Part shown: piece by piece, positions 45,588 through 56,274 of the stretch
Layout of the letters: the number at the start of each line of letters is the position of its first letter
Numbering within the stretch: the first letter of the stretch is position 1
Assembly: GCA_039519185.1 (NCBI GenBank)
Contig: CM076854.1
Span: forward strand, 14,605,192 to 14,669,191
Direction: 5' to 3'
Length of the DNA stretch: 64,000 nucleotides
From: Astragalus membranaceus
Taxonomy: Eukaryota; Streptophyta; Magnoliopsida; Fabales; Fabaceae
Translations under genes and position numbers: made by a program
Notes under the pieces: generated by a model
What the model was told of the DNA's origin: nothing
The model's input: only the letters and a program-made list of their open reading frames with translations
The model's database searches: none

Positions 45588-48567
45588 TGTAATACCCTAA
45601 TTTTGTCCTATCCAAAAAAAAGAGAAATTTTATTTATTTTAATAAAAATAATTATTATTTTTTCATGCCATGTTTTATTTTATTTTAGTTTGCTACAAGT
45701 TTTAATTTTTGAAAAAAATAATAATTAGAAGTGAAGAAATAAAAATAAGCCAAGAAGGAAGTAGGGGGGGTCTATTAATAATAAGGTGCTGTCATGGAAG
45801 CCCAACCCAGCAAAATAGCTAGCCCAATTCGCCTAGCCCACTCCTCCACCAAGCCCAATCCAACTCCTCCACCAAACCCAACCCATATCCTAACCCTAAC
45901 CCATATCCAACCCATAACCCAACACCCAACTCCATCCAACCCACTCCAACTAAACCCTAATTCGCATACCCCCCCTTTAACCCTAAAATGTGTCTACATT
46001 CACTCTCCCCCCTAGCCTTAAAAATCATCCACATTCATCCCTAGAAATCCGCCCCCCACTCTCCTTGATTCCCTCCTTGAAAGTTGAAACTCTCAATCCC
46101 ACTTCCACACACAACCCCACTTCCCCATTTTTTTTCCTTCCCCATACAATTTTCCCACACTTCCCTCACATCACACTCTCACACACAAACCCCTCTTTCT
46201 CTCTCTCAAAACCTACGGCTCTCTCCTCTCCCCCTCCTCTCACAAATTTATTTTTCTTTTTTTCCCCTTCACCAAACCTCTTCCACTTCAATCACTTCAC
46301 ACACTTCACTCCTCTTCCACTCTCTCTCTCTCTCTCACACTCAACCCTAAAACAACACCACACTCAACCTTCACTTCATCCTCTCTTCTCCTCCCTCACA
46401 CACAACACTCAACCTTCCTCTCCTCTCTCAAAACCTACGGCCCTCCTCTCCCCTCATCTCACATGTCTCTTTTTTTTTATTTTTTTCCCCTTCAACAACT
46501 ACCCCCAAACCTCCATCATATCAAAAAAGATCATCATCACTATCCAAGAGTGGTTGAAGTGGAGCAATGAAGAGAAGCAAGGGCAACTTTTTTTGTATAA
46601 ATAGGGTCACAAATTCGAAGAGGGGGGGGGACTCTTAGGAAGAAAGGGGAAAAATCTTCTAAAAAACTAGGGTTTCAAAGAAAGAAAGAATTTTTTTTAG
46701 AGTCTCTTTTAGAAAATTTTCTTCCCCTTCTTTTCTTCCTTCTTAGATTTTTTTTTTAGTTTAAAATTTTGTTGTATTAAGAGATCCGAAGAAGAAAGCT
46801 TGGATTTGTTCAAGGTACAAAAATGTAATAATTTGTAGTATTGTTGCTTTTTTTTTGTAATTTTTAGTTATTGTAATTTTTGTTCATATTATCATTGCCA
46901 TTGTATTTTATTTATTGTTGTTCACGTTTTTTTTCGTTTTTTTTTAAAAAAAAAATATATTAGTTACTGTTTTTATTTTTGTTGTTGTCATGTTTTTATA
47001 TTAGTTGCTGTTTTTTTATAAATATTAGTTATTTGACTTTTTTATAAATATTAGTTACTGTTTTTATAAATATTGGTTTTTTTTTTCTCTTCCTTGAACA
47101 TATTATTGTTTTTTAGTTTAGTTGCTGTTTTTATAGATATATATATATATGTTGTTATTATTGATGTTTTTTATGTTACAATTTTCGGATTAAAAAAAAA
47201 AGTGAAAAAAAATGTTGTGCTTTTTAATAAATAATTACTAATTTTCGGATTAAAAGAAAGTGAAAAAAAATGTTATGCTTTTTTTTTAAAATAAATTACA
47301 ATTTTCGGATTAAAAAGTGACAAAAAATTGTGTTGTTTTTTTTACAATTACTATTTTTCGGATTAAAAAAAAAAGGTGATAAAAAAAAAAGATGTGTTGT
47401 TTTTTTTATTTTCGGATTTAAATAAAGCCTTTTTTTCAAATACTAAAAAATATTTTTTAAAAAAATAAATGGATACTAGTGTCACTACTCTTTTCTAAAA
47501 AAAAAAATAATATAATAACAAAAATCTTTTTTTCAAAAAAAGTAAAAAGGCCCCCTTTTATTAAATAATAACTATGACAAAAAACAAAAAAAAAACAAAA
47601 GAATTTTTCTCCATAATCCGTTTTCAAAATACCACTTGTTTAGTCTAGGTTTGTTTTTTTTAAAAAAAAAGCGCTTCGAGAATCACGTGTTCTAGAGTCA
47701 AATAGAAAAAAGTAAAAATAAGCCAATCAATCGTTTTTTTTTTAGCGTCAAAACGCTATTTGCACCCCCGGCAATCGTTTTTTTAGCGTCAAAACGCTAT
47801 TTGCACCCCCGGCAACCATTTTCTTTTAGCGTCAAAACACTATTTGCACCCCCGGTGACACTTTTTTTTCTAGCGTCAAAACGCTATTCACACCTCCCTT
47901 TTTAATACAACTCCTTTATTATTTGCACCCCCCTTTTATCACTTACTCCGCTTTTATTCAACGTGTTACTTCCGAACCGTTTTTTCTTTCTTTCGAAAAT
48001 CGAATTCGCACAAAAAAAATGGGTTGTCTATAGCGGTCACTCTGGGCCTTGCTTGTTTGAACGCTATAAATACCTTCTTTTCCGAATAAGCCATTAATGA
48101 CGACCACTCTGGATTTATCTGTTTGGTCACCATGAACGGTCTCTAGTTTTCCCGAACTTTTCAAAAAAAAAATAAAAAATACCAACGCACAAATATTTTC
48201 TACCCAAGAACTACGTAGCTTTGATTTCTCCATCGCACCCGGAGATACGTAGGAGCGGGGGCCCACTCCCGTCAAGCGCAAAAAACTAAAATTTTTATTA
48301 AGTCTGCCTTTCTTTTTTTTCTTCTTCGCAAACAATCAAAAATGGGTAAACAAAGTATTTTCATTTAAAACTAACTTTTTCTACACATTAAATTAAAAGG
48401 TAACCTTTTTAGGATGTTGTGGGGTGCTAGTACCTTCCCCGCACTTAATCGACCCCCGAACCAAAACAAAGGTTTTTTTCAATGTTTTCCTAAAAATAAA
48501 TATTGATGGCGGCTCCATTGTTCAAAAACAACGAAGAATCCCTCCTCCGGATTTTTCGGTCGCTACA
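45588..48567 (+). repeat. 5' LTR of the TR-GAG element (2980 bp)
   Basis: Starts TGTAATACCC and ends GTCGCTACA. Contains a C/T-rich, purine-poor block (about 45810-46500), a TATA box, T-rich tracts, and a four-copy repeat around TAGCGTCAAAACGCTA with CACCCCCGG spacers (about 47744-47895). Open frames inside the C-rich block are low-complexity and not taken as genes. Confidence 0.95.
46596..46604 (+). promoter_or_regulatory. LTR promoter TATA box
   Basis: TATAAATAG about 1 kb into the 5' LTR, after a C/T-rich stretch. Likely RNA start about 30 bp downstream. The 3' LTR has the same box at 57272-57280. Confidence 0.7.
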
Positions 48568-48569
48568 GC

Positions 48570-48588
48570 TGGCGACTCCACTGGGGAC
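48570..48588 (+). other. Primer-binding site, tRNA-Arg type
   Basis: TGGCGACTCCACTGGGGAC begins two bases after the 5' LTR. This primer site is characteristic of Ogre and related Tat elements. Confidence 0.88.
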
Positions 48589-51398
48589 TATTTAAGAGGG
48601 TCAAGCCTAATTTAGTCAAATGTGTAGATTATTATTAATTTAAGTACTTTATTTACCCTTTGCCCTTCTATTTGCATGTCTATTTTACTTATCTATTTAT
48701 TTGCTTTATTGAACCTTAGGGTAGAAAACCTTTGTACTATTATCTGTATTTCTTTTGCAGCTTGGGTAGTCTAGGTATTATGCCTATATCACACACATCA
48801 CTTACACTTGTTTGTTCACACACTTCTGAGTGGGGCCTTATACCCGGGTCTGAAAAAAACCTAGGACGAGTGGAGACGATTAGTGTCAGTCATTCTGGAT
48901 TTTATCTGTCTGACTCTCATGAAAGTCTCAGCCAGAGTACGCTCTTTTGTGGTATCCCACACCAGGTAGCTCGCTATCGTTGTGGGTCATATCACGAAGG
49001 AGATTTCAGCTCTGGAGACCTTTGTGAGGAAGTGAATAGAGCCACCCGAAAGGATGATCACTAAAGTAACCCTAGATCATGTTGAAAATACCAATTTAGA
49101 CATGGCCCATTTAGGATACAATGGAGCATCTTCTTTGTTTTATTTAGTATTGTCTTTTCCCTTACAATAAAAAATTATTATTATGTAGTCATGTCATTGT
49201 ACCCAATAACAATGCATTCATGCATCATGTTGCTCAAAGGCATTATTTTCTAAAAAAACAAAAACAAAAAGGCATGACATTATTCTTTTATTACTGCATC
49301 ATTCGTGCATCTAATTCTAATTATTTTTCAGTTTTTTTTTTTTAGAAACATGTCTCATGCATTTCTTATATTCTTTCGCATATCAAAAATGTTCAAACAT
49401 ATCATTTTGCATGCATTTCAAGTACCGTCGGGGAATCATAAAACTTTTTTAAAGAGAACAAGCATTTGAAAGTCAGACCACCTGGATCATACTTTAATAA
49501 AAAGCTCACAATTCCCCGACGAGATTAATAAAACCATACATTCGCGTCTCATACACACTCATTCATTCATATTCCAAAAAATCAGGGCAAAAAAAAAAAA
49601 AAAAAAAAAAACAAGTTGGTTCGCCAACACTCATGCATCTGTTAAAATCATGTTAAAATCATGTCAAGCAAGTTGGTTCGCCAACACTCATGCATTATTT
49701 TCTTCCCATGCATTAAAAAAAAAACCACCGCGAGTGTCATGCATTCTATTTCCTCGCACAAAAATAATTGTTAGCTCGCACTACCATTCATTCATAATCA
49801 TTCACAAAAATCATCATCATGTAATCATTATCATCAAATACATCATTCCTCCCTGAAGGCATCATTTCCGAAAAAATAAGTATCATTACTCTTGCATATC
49901 ATCATAAGAAATATGTTTTAGCTAGCATTTTGCATTATCTACATGTTGCATCGCGTCTAACAGTAAACACAAAATCATTTAGAATAGATGGTCTTCTCAA
50001 GTGACCATTTCTTCAAGGATTTCGTACATTATCATTCATGCATCACATTTGGTTCCTAGAAAAAATATAAGCACAAAAATTATGTTCATACAACGTTAGC
50101 ATCACATTTAGTATTCACCGCCACTCATTTATAATCATTCACAAAAATCCTCATCAAAAAGTGTGGACATCGCGTCAATGTGGCATTCATGCATCATTTC
50201 ATTAACCTCATCACTTTGTTTGAATACATCATTTCTCCCTGCATGCATCCTTTCAAAAAAAAAAAAAAAAAAAAAATCTCTCATGTGATGGCTTAATGGA
50301 TAGAATTGCACCTTTGAACGGCGAAGGGTAATATCTCAAATTTGTTTGTCGACTACAAATTTGAGATGTTGCTCTGCGATGTCAGGGCACTTTGACCCAG
50401 TCACACGTGTTTTATTTTCGAGCAGGAAGTCAAATTGAGTCAACTAATTGTCGAAACGTTTCAGTATATTGTGTGAAGTATTGAGTCAGGATCCACTCAA
50501 TGTTTCATGCAAGTTACTCAGGGTAACGACAATCAGTTGCCTCATATCACCATTCTTGCATCTCTCATCATTCAAAAAAAAAAGGGGGCATTGGCATTTC
50601 GTATCTTGTCTTGCCTCTAAAAATAAAAAAAAATCAAATCAAAAAAATCATTTTGAAAAAAGGGGGACATCGTCCTTGCATCATTCGCATTGGCATTCCA
50701 TATTTTGTCTTGCATTAAAAAAAAAAAAGCAACAAAATTATTTAGAATAAGCCACACTTTTCGAGTGGTCATTCTCCACGCATTTGCATCATACTCGTAT
50801 ATCATAATTTGTTCATTCATTCATTGCATAAAATAAAAGTTGTGATGAGAAGCGAGACGTTCATGCAAAACAACCATCCTTTTTGAAAAAGTTTATCCTT
50901 ACTTGGTTGCTAACTCCGGGTGTTCCAAAGCACTCAGTTTTTTTTTTTCAAATCAATAGCTCATTGGCATTTCTTTCAAAAACACTGCATTCCCATCCAT
51001 TCCATGACAAAAGACTGGAGCAACTCAAAAAAAAAAAAAAAATAAAAAATGGTAACTCTCTGTGAAGCATTCTTCTAGTGAGCGTGCATACTAGGTGCAG
51101 TTTCTCTTGTTCGAGTCAGTCAGTTTCCTTCCTTGCCCTCATCACCCTCCAAGTCTAGTCCCGCCCCATTCGCCCAAAGTGTATACTCTTCCCGTGTTGG
51201 TACATAATTGACTTTTGGGTTAAATCCTCTGTGCAAGGGGGCAATTTTGTAATCACATAATTACCTTGTTAAAATTGCTTCCCTTTGATTCAAGTCTAAA
51301 ATGTTGCATGCATTTGTCCAGTCATTCGTTCTTGGGCTTATAGTGTGTGTCCTGTTGACAGAGAAAGGCAAAGTTGGACTTGTTCTCTAGCTAGGAAC
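48589..51398 (+). other. Long leader between LTR and gag of the TR-GAG element
   Basis: 2.8 kb without a supported gene. An open frame at about 48732-49064 (ends ...RATRKDDH) is possibly a decayed ORF1 but shows no known domain. The rest is rich in CATTCATGCATCA-like words, poly(A) runs (about 49588-49611, 50257-50275, 51026-51040) and A/T tracts. Ogre elements also have long leaders. Confidence 0.6.
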
Positions 51399-52859
51399 AT
51401 GGCAACAAATGAAGAACTAAGAGCAGAAGTGAATGAGTTAAAAGCAGAGGTGAATGAGTTAAAAGCAGATGTGAATGGGTTAAGGACGCAAATGTCAGAA
51501 ATGGTGAGGGTTCTAATTCCTCTAGGTTACACTCTCCCTTCTAACCCAAAAGCTAATCAGGGAGCTGGTTCTGTAGCCATTATTGAGAATGAACAACCGG
51601 CATCTATCGGATCTGAAGGAATGATTGGTGAACCTCGGGCTCAGATCCCGCATCCTACTGTTATACCCCAGGCTACTCTTCAGAGCTTCACTCCTCAGCT
51701 AGCTGCCATTCCACAGGCTCAGGACTTCACGACTGGAAACCCTGCATACCCTCAGATTCATCACTCAACTCCAACTATGGCTCCAATGCTCCAGCTCCCT
51801 CATAATGTAAGCAGCTTCCCTCAGGTTTATTCCGCTGAGCATCAGCAGACCAAAGATCAGTTTCAGATACTAGAGGAAAGATTAAGAAGGGTTGAAGGCT
51901 TCGGTTCCAGAGCAAGAGAGGCCAGAGACTTGTGCCTTATTCCTGATGTGGTGCTGCCTCCGAAGTTCAAAGTCCCCGACTTCGACAAATACAGGGGCGC
52001 GACTTGTCCAAAAAGTCACTTGACGATGTATTGTAGAAAGATGTCTACTTACTCTCATGATGACAGACTGCTAATCCATTGCTTCCAAGAGAGCCTTGCA
52101 GGGGCATCTCTCAATTGGTATATGAAGTTAGAACCATCTCAGGTTCGCTGTTGGAAGGATTTAGCCGATGCATTCCTCAAGCAGTATCAGTACAATACAG
52201 ACATGGCACCAGACAGAACGCAGCTGCAGGGCATGAGCAAGAGGGACAATGAATCGTTCAAGGAGTATGCCCAGCGATGGAGAGCTTTGGCTGCACAATG
52301 TACACCTCCTCTTTTGGACAAGGAATTGGTCTCTATGTTTTTGGAGACTTTGCCACCACTATACTATGATCGTCTGATCAGCAGTGCATCCTCCAATTTT
52401 TCAGATGTGGTGATTGTTGGGGAGAGGATAGAGAACGGACTAAGAAGTGGCAAGATCGCCCAGAGTTCCCCAGGTAACACAAGTGCGCACAAAAACCCAT
52501 CTTCCGGGTTTCCTGCAAAGAAGAATGAAGAAGCTAATCCAATAACAGGCAAAAAAAAGTCGCCTCGATACGACCCTATCCCTATGTCGTATACCAACCT
52601 ATGCAGATGCCTAATCAGCCACAATTTGATCTCCCCTCGTGAGATGAAGCCAGTACAACCTCCATTCCCAAAAGGATACAACCCACAGGCCACTTGTGAA
52701 TTCCATGCTGGGGCAATCGGTCACTCTGCCGAAAATTGTTATCTTTTGAAACATTTGGTTCAGGGTCTTATTGATTCAAGGCGATTAACCTTTGAAGAGG
52801 GTGGTGAAGGATTTAACCCTCTGAGTTCAGAGCTATCAGGTCAAAATGACAACAGTTGA
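51399..52859 (+). CDS. Ogre/Tat-type gag protein
   Basis: 486 aa from ATG at 51399 (MATNEELRAEV); the frame is open a little further upstream but without ATG. An N-terminal coiled coil is built of near-exact heptad repeats (ELKAEVNELKADVNGL). A Pro/Gln-rich linker follows. The retrotransposon gag (capsid) domain comes at about residues 190-360: VPDFDKYRGATCPKSHL, FQESLAGASLNWYMKLE, DLADAFLKQYQYNTDMA. The C-terminal part holds a short CEFHAGAIGHSAENC motif, a CCHC-like zinc knuckle of the Tat type. It ends with TGA at 52857-52859. Fully open, so probably functional as particle protein. No protease follows, in contrast to the gag-pro of autonomous Ogres. Confidence 0.92.
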   Translation: MATNEELRAEVNELKAEVNELKADVNGLRTQMSEMVRVLIPLGYTLPSNPKANQGAGSVAIIENEQPASIGSEGMIGEPRAQIPHPTVIPQATLQSFTPQLAAIPQAQDFTTGNPAYPQIHHSTPTMAPMLQLPHNVSSFPQVYSAEHQQTKDQFQILEERLRRVEGFGSRAREARDLCLIPDVVLPPKFKVPDFDKYRGATCPKSHLTMYCRKMSTYSHDDRLLIHCFQESLAGASLNWYMKLEPSQVRCWKDLADAFLKQYQYNTDMAPDRTQLQGMSKRDNESFKEYAQRWRALAAQCTPPLLDKELVSMFLETLPPLYYDRLISSASSNFSDVVIVGERIENGLRSGKIAQSSPGNTSAHKNPSSGFPAKKNEEANPITGKKKSPRYDPIPMSYTNLCRCLISHNLISPREMKPVQPPFPKGYNPQATCEFHAGAIGHSAENCYLLKHLVQGLIDSRRLTFEEGGEGFNPLSSELSGQNDNS

Positions 52860-55166
52860 AGATGATCAAAATGTTGAAGGCAACATCATCTTTCCCGTGC
52901 TGTTCATAGTATGTATGAGTGACTGTTGATTTTTTTTATGTAGTTTTTCAGTTCAAAGCATTTATCTGTGATGCAATCCTCTGGCTCTGCCCAAGGCCTT
53001 AGGATATTTCAATAAGGGCACATGTTCCTTTTCAATATTGTCATCAATAAAAAGTTACTTTCCTCACTAAAACCTTTGAGTCCTCCATGCTGGGGCAGTT
53101 CTGTGATCACTAAGTTTCCTCGTCAATATCATATTCCTTGAGCGCAAGTCTTTCAAAAGATAAAAATAAACAAGAAAATAAGCTCGCTAGGTTGAAAACC
53201 CGCAAAGGGCGGCCTAGAAAAAAAAAAGAGCGCCCGGTGGATTGAAAACTCGCAAAGAGCGGTCCAGGCAAAAATCAGGGCATAAAAAAAAATGCAAAGA
53301 AAAGAGCAAACACATATAGATAGGTGAACTGTTGTCATGTTTTACAAAAAAAATAAATGAATAAGCAATCGGGATCTGAAATAAAGTTTGGCCATCTCCT
53401 CAAAAATACCAAAATCCCAGAAGGTCCCTTTCCTACCCACCTTAAGCCAAGAAAAACCAAAATACAAAAATCACCCTAGACAAGGATCACCTCAAAAATC
53501 AAAAAAGCAGTGCATCACTTTTTACCAGCTCACCCGAGTCAAAGAAAAAAAAAGAAAGAAAATCAAAAAAGGGATTCAAAAATGAAAAAGAAAATACAAA
53601 AGAAATGTAAGTGGTGAGCTGGTACATATTGCTACCAAACACAAGAGACCTTTGTCTCAATAAACCATCAAACACTTCATCATTCTCATACACCCCTCCT
53701 TCCATAAACCGCAAACACTTCCCTTTGACCTTGGCATCCCGCCTTCCACAGACCCTTAGCCAGGAATAAAACTTCCAAACACCTCATCAAGCCAATTAAC
53801 CATCATAAATCATCGATTGTCAGCCAATGCCGAACAAAAATCATCCCACCATTAGCCCCAAACACTTCGATAAACCCAATCATCCATTCACAACAAAACA
53901 CCATAATCCCGAAAAGTCCATGACCGGTTGCTTTCGTTTTCTCATTTTTTTAAATCTAGAGACAACTAAGTTTATCTGTCTACAATGTGGTTGCTCAAAA
54001 AGAAAAACAAACGATCAAAAAAAAAGAAAGCTGATCAAAAAAAAAAAAAAAAAAAAAAAAAAAACCCTCAGGAAAAAGAAATGAGGGAGCAAAAACAAAC
54101 AGTCAGAAAAAAGGAAGCTGACGGAAAAAAGAAAGACTTGCACTTCAAACGCATTCAAGCTGCATTGAAACAATGTTTAGTGATCACCAAGTGAGGCTTC
54201 TTTCACACCAAAGGTCAAGACATTAGTAGAGAACCAATGATTTGCACTGAGAACACCACTCGGATCTAAAAGTTGGGGCATTCTCTTCACCACTCACCCA
54301 CCCTGGTCTTGGGAAAGCCTGTTCAGTGTCCATCCCATGTTCACTCCAGTTTGTCAATATCACCAAACAGGGGCAAGCCTTTCATTCATAGTCACCAAGC
54401 CTAGATTGGGGCAGTCCGGCAAAAGCCATTGCCTTTCACCCCTTCACCTGCCATGTCTCAAACACCTGTCTGACATTTGCACTCTTTTGTATACTTATTA
54501 GACAATGCTTCAAAGAGAGAGAATACAAGGTGAGTCATCATGGAAAGGAGGAGAAAGAATAAATGAGCTGGTTGATAAATAAAAAGCTTGAGAGCACCGG
54601 GTTTTGAATTTAACTCAAATGTTTCGAAAGAATAATCAAAATTTACCTTCACTTTTTGCATCCAAAGGCTCGCATCTTATCATCACGAAATGTTCACAAA
54701 AATGTTATTTTCGCCTCATGCATCTGGGTATCTCATTTTTCCCGTAACAACAAGGCATCGCATTCGCACTGTCATCTCATAGTAGAAGCAATAAAGGAAA
54801 AGCAAAAATCCTTTCATGTCATTGCATTTGCATCATATTTTAGAAAAGGAATAAAAAACAAAAGTTTCCCATTTCATTCATCATTCAAGTTAAGAAATGA
54901 ACAACAAGAGCATTCCATTCAATAAATCACTACATACATTTGCATACCAAGACAATCCACCATTGCATAAATCACTTGCATGACTTGCACCATTCAAATG
55001 CATTGTTAAGTGAATACAGATAAGCACCAAATGTTAGTCCTCATGCTTGCTACCAAAAAAAAAAAAAAAAAAAAAGAACCAGAAAGCTTGGACCCGCTGG
55101 TCCCCAGAATTCAACTTTCCAAAGAATTTTCTGAACCATTTGCTTTGGACCTGTTGGCCCCCAGAT

Positions 55167-55300
55167 TATAGAGCTTATGTGCTCGCCCTATACTTATAGA
55201 GCTTATATGCTCGCCCTATACTTGTAGAGTTTATGTGCTCGCCCTATACTTATAGAGCTTATGTGCTCGTCCTATACTTATAGAGCTCGTATGCTCGCCC
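55167..55300. repeat. 28-bp tandem repeat, five copies
   Basis: The 28-bp unit, TATAGAGCTTATGTGCTCGC followed by CCTATACT, is repeated at exact 28-bp steps (55167, 55195, 55223, 55251, 55279) with few substitutions. Confidence 0.93.
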
Positions 55301-55579
55301 AGAATCTGCTCCTCCTCATAGAGAGAAAAAGAGGAAGAGCAAAGAAGAGAAAGTTTTCCTTTGCATGTCATTCCATTAAAATACAGGAGCATTCCATGTC
55401 ATCATTACACCAGAATCATAGCATTGCATGCATTTGCATAGCACGCCCTTGCATAACATGCCCCCGCGTAACATGCGTCCACACTCCATGCACCATTCCT
55501 CGCATCAGCCGACATATGCAGGTACCTCAATGCAGTGCAGCAGCATAAGCCATTTCAATCAATCAATCAACAGGATTCG

Positions 55580-56095
55580 TGAATCCCTTCAGGACCCAAG
55601 CGTCCCTTCAAAAGCAGAGTTCACCTCGTATTCGAGCTGCGAGCAGATCCTTCAGACCCCCAGCGGTCCTTCAGAGCCCAGGCGCTCCTTCAGAACAACA
55701 ATGGTCCTTCAATCCAGATCGCATGTCGCGTTAAATCGAGCAACCGACGGATCATCCGGCCCCAGGCCCTTCAGACTAGCTGTGTCCGCCTAAAAAGCAC
55801 AGTGCACGTCCTTCGTGGTTATATCAGCTCCGGACCTGATTAACCCTAATGGCCGCTCGAAAAAGGCCACCCCCAGACCGTATTACTAGTATCATAAGCT
55901 AGTTGCGCTCCTTCAGACCCATCGGTCCCTCAGGCTTAGGCATGCCCTTCAGACCCCGACGGTCCCTCAGTCGAACTCAGGACGATGCGCCAAGCATTGA
56001 TTTTGAGCTAGACCTTCAGAGCCCCAGTGCTCCTTCAGAGCCCCAGTGCTCCTCCAGATCCCCAGCGATCCCCCAGAGCCCCGGTGCTCCCTATT
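55580..56095. repeat. CCTTCAGA-rich degenerate minisatellite
   Basis: About 20-bp degenerate units CCTTCAGANCCCAGNGNT occur in two clusters (55590-55780 and 55905-56090), with the best run near the right end (GAGCCCCAGTGCTCC). Confidence 0.8.
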
Positions 56096-56261
56096 TACTT
56101 TCTGTCTAAATCGACCCAGTTTTCATAGATTTTTCAAAAAAAAAAAAAAAAAAAAAAAAACCAAAGTACCTCAGTCTGGCCAAAATTAGCGTCTTTCTAT
56201 CTTTATTTCTATTTTTCTCGAGAAATTCGGAATCCCTCCGATTTCCTAGCAAAATATAAAT

Positions 56262-56274
56262 AAAGAGGGGCAGC
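56262..56274 (+). promoter_or_regulatory. Polypurine tract of the TR-GAG element
   Basis: AAAGAGGGGCAGC immediately precedes the 3' LTR start TGTAATACCC at 56275. Confidence 0.8.

Larger units (their letters stand above)
52860..56260 (+). other. Region where pol is missing; minisatellites and poly(A) runs
   Basis: 3.4 kb with no pol domain. Two ~60-bp units with GAAAACYCGCAAAGRGCGG occur at about 53190-53275, resembling the post-pol spacer of Ogre elements, which suggests a simple deletion of pol. Long A tracts lie at about 54040-54063, 55053-55075 and 56138-56160. Two tandem-repeat blocks follow (55167-55300 and 55580-56095). Confidence 0.7.

Noticed and set aside
45794..46604. Pro/Ser/Thr-rich ORFs in the TR-GAG LTRs (also at 56481-57246)
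   Set aside because: They lie in the C/T-rich untranscribed part of both LTRs, are low complexity, and their frames change between LTRs by indels.
48732..49064. ORF1-like protein of the TR-GAG leader
   Set aside because: One open frame without recognisable domain. Not claimed as a gene without comparison to relatives.
53827..54194. Lys-rich protein after gag
   Set aside because: Derived from long poly(A) tracts. No domain, and lies in the deleted pol region.
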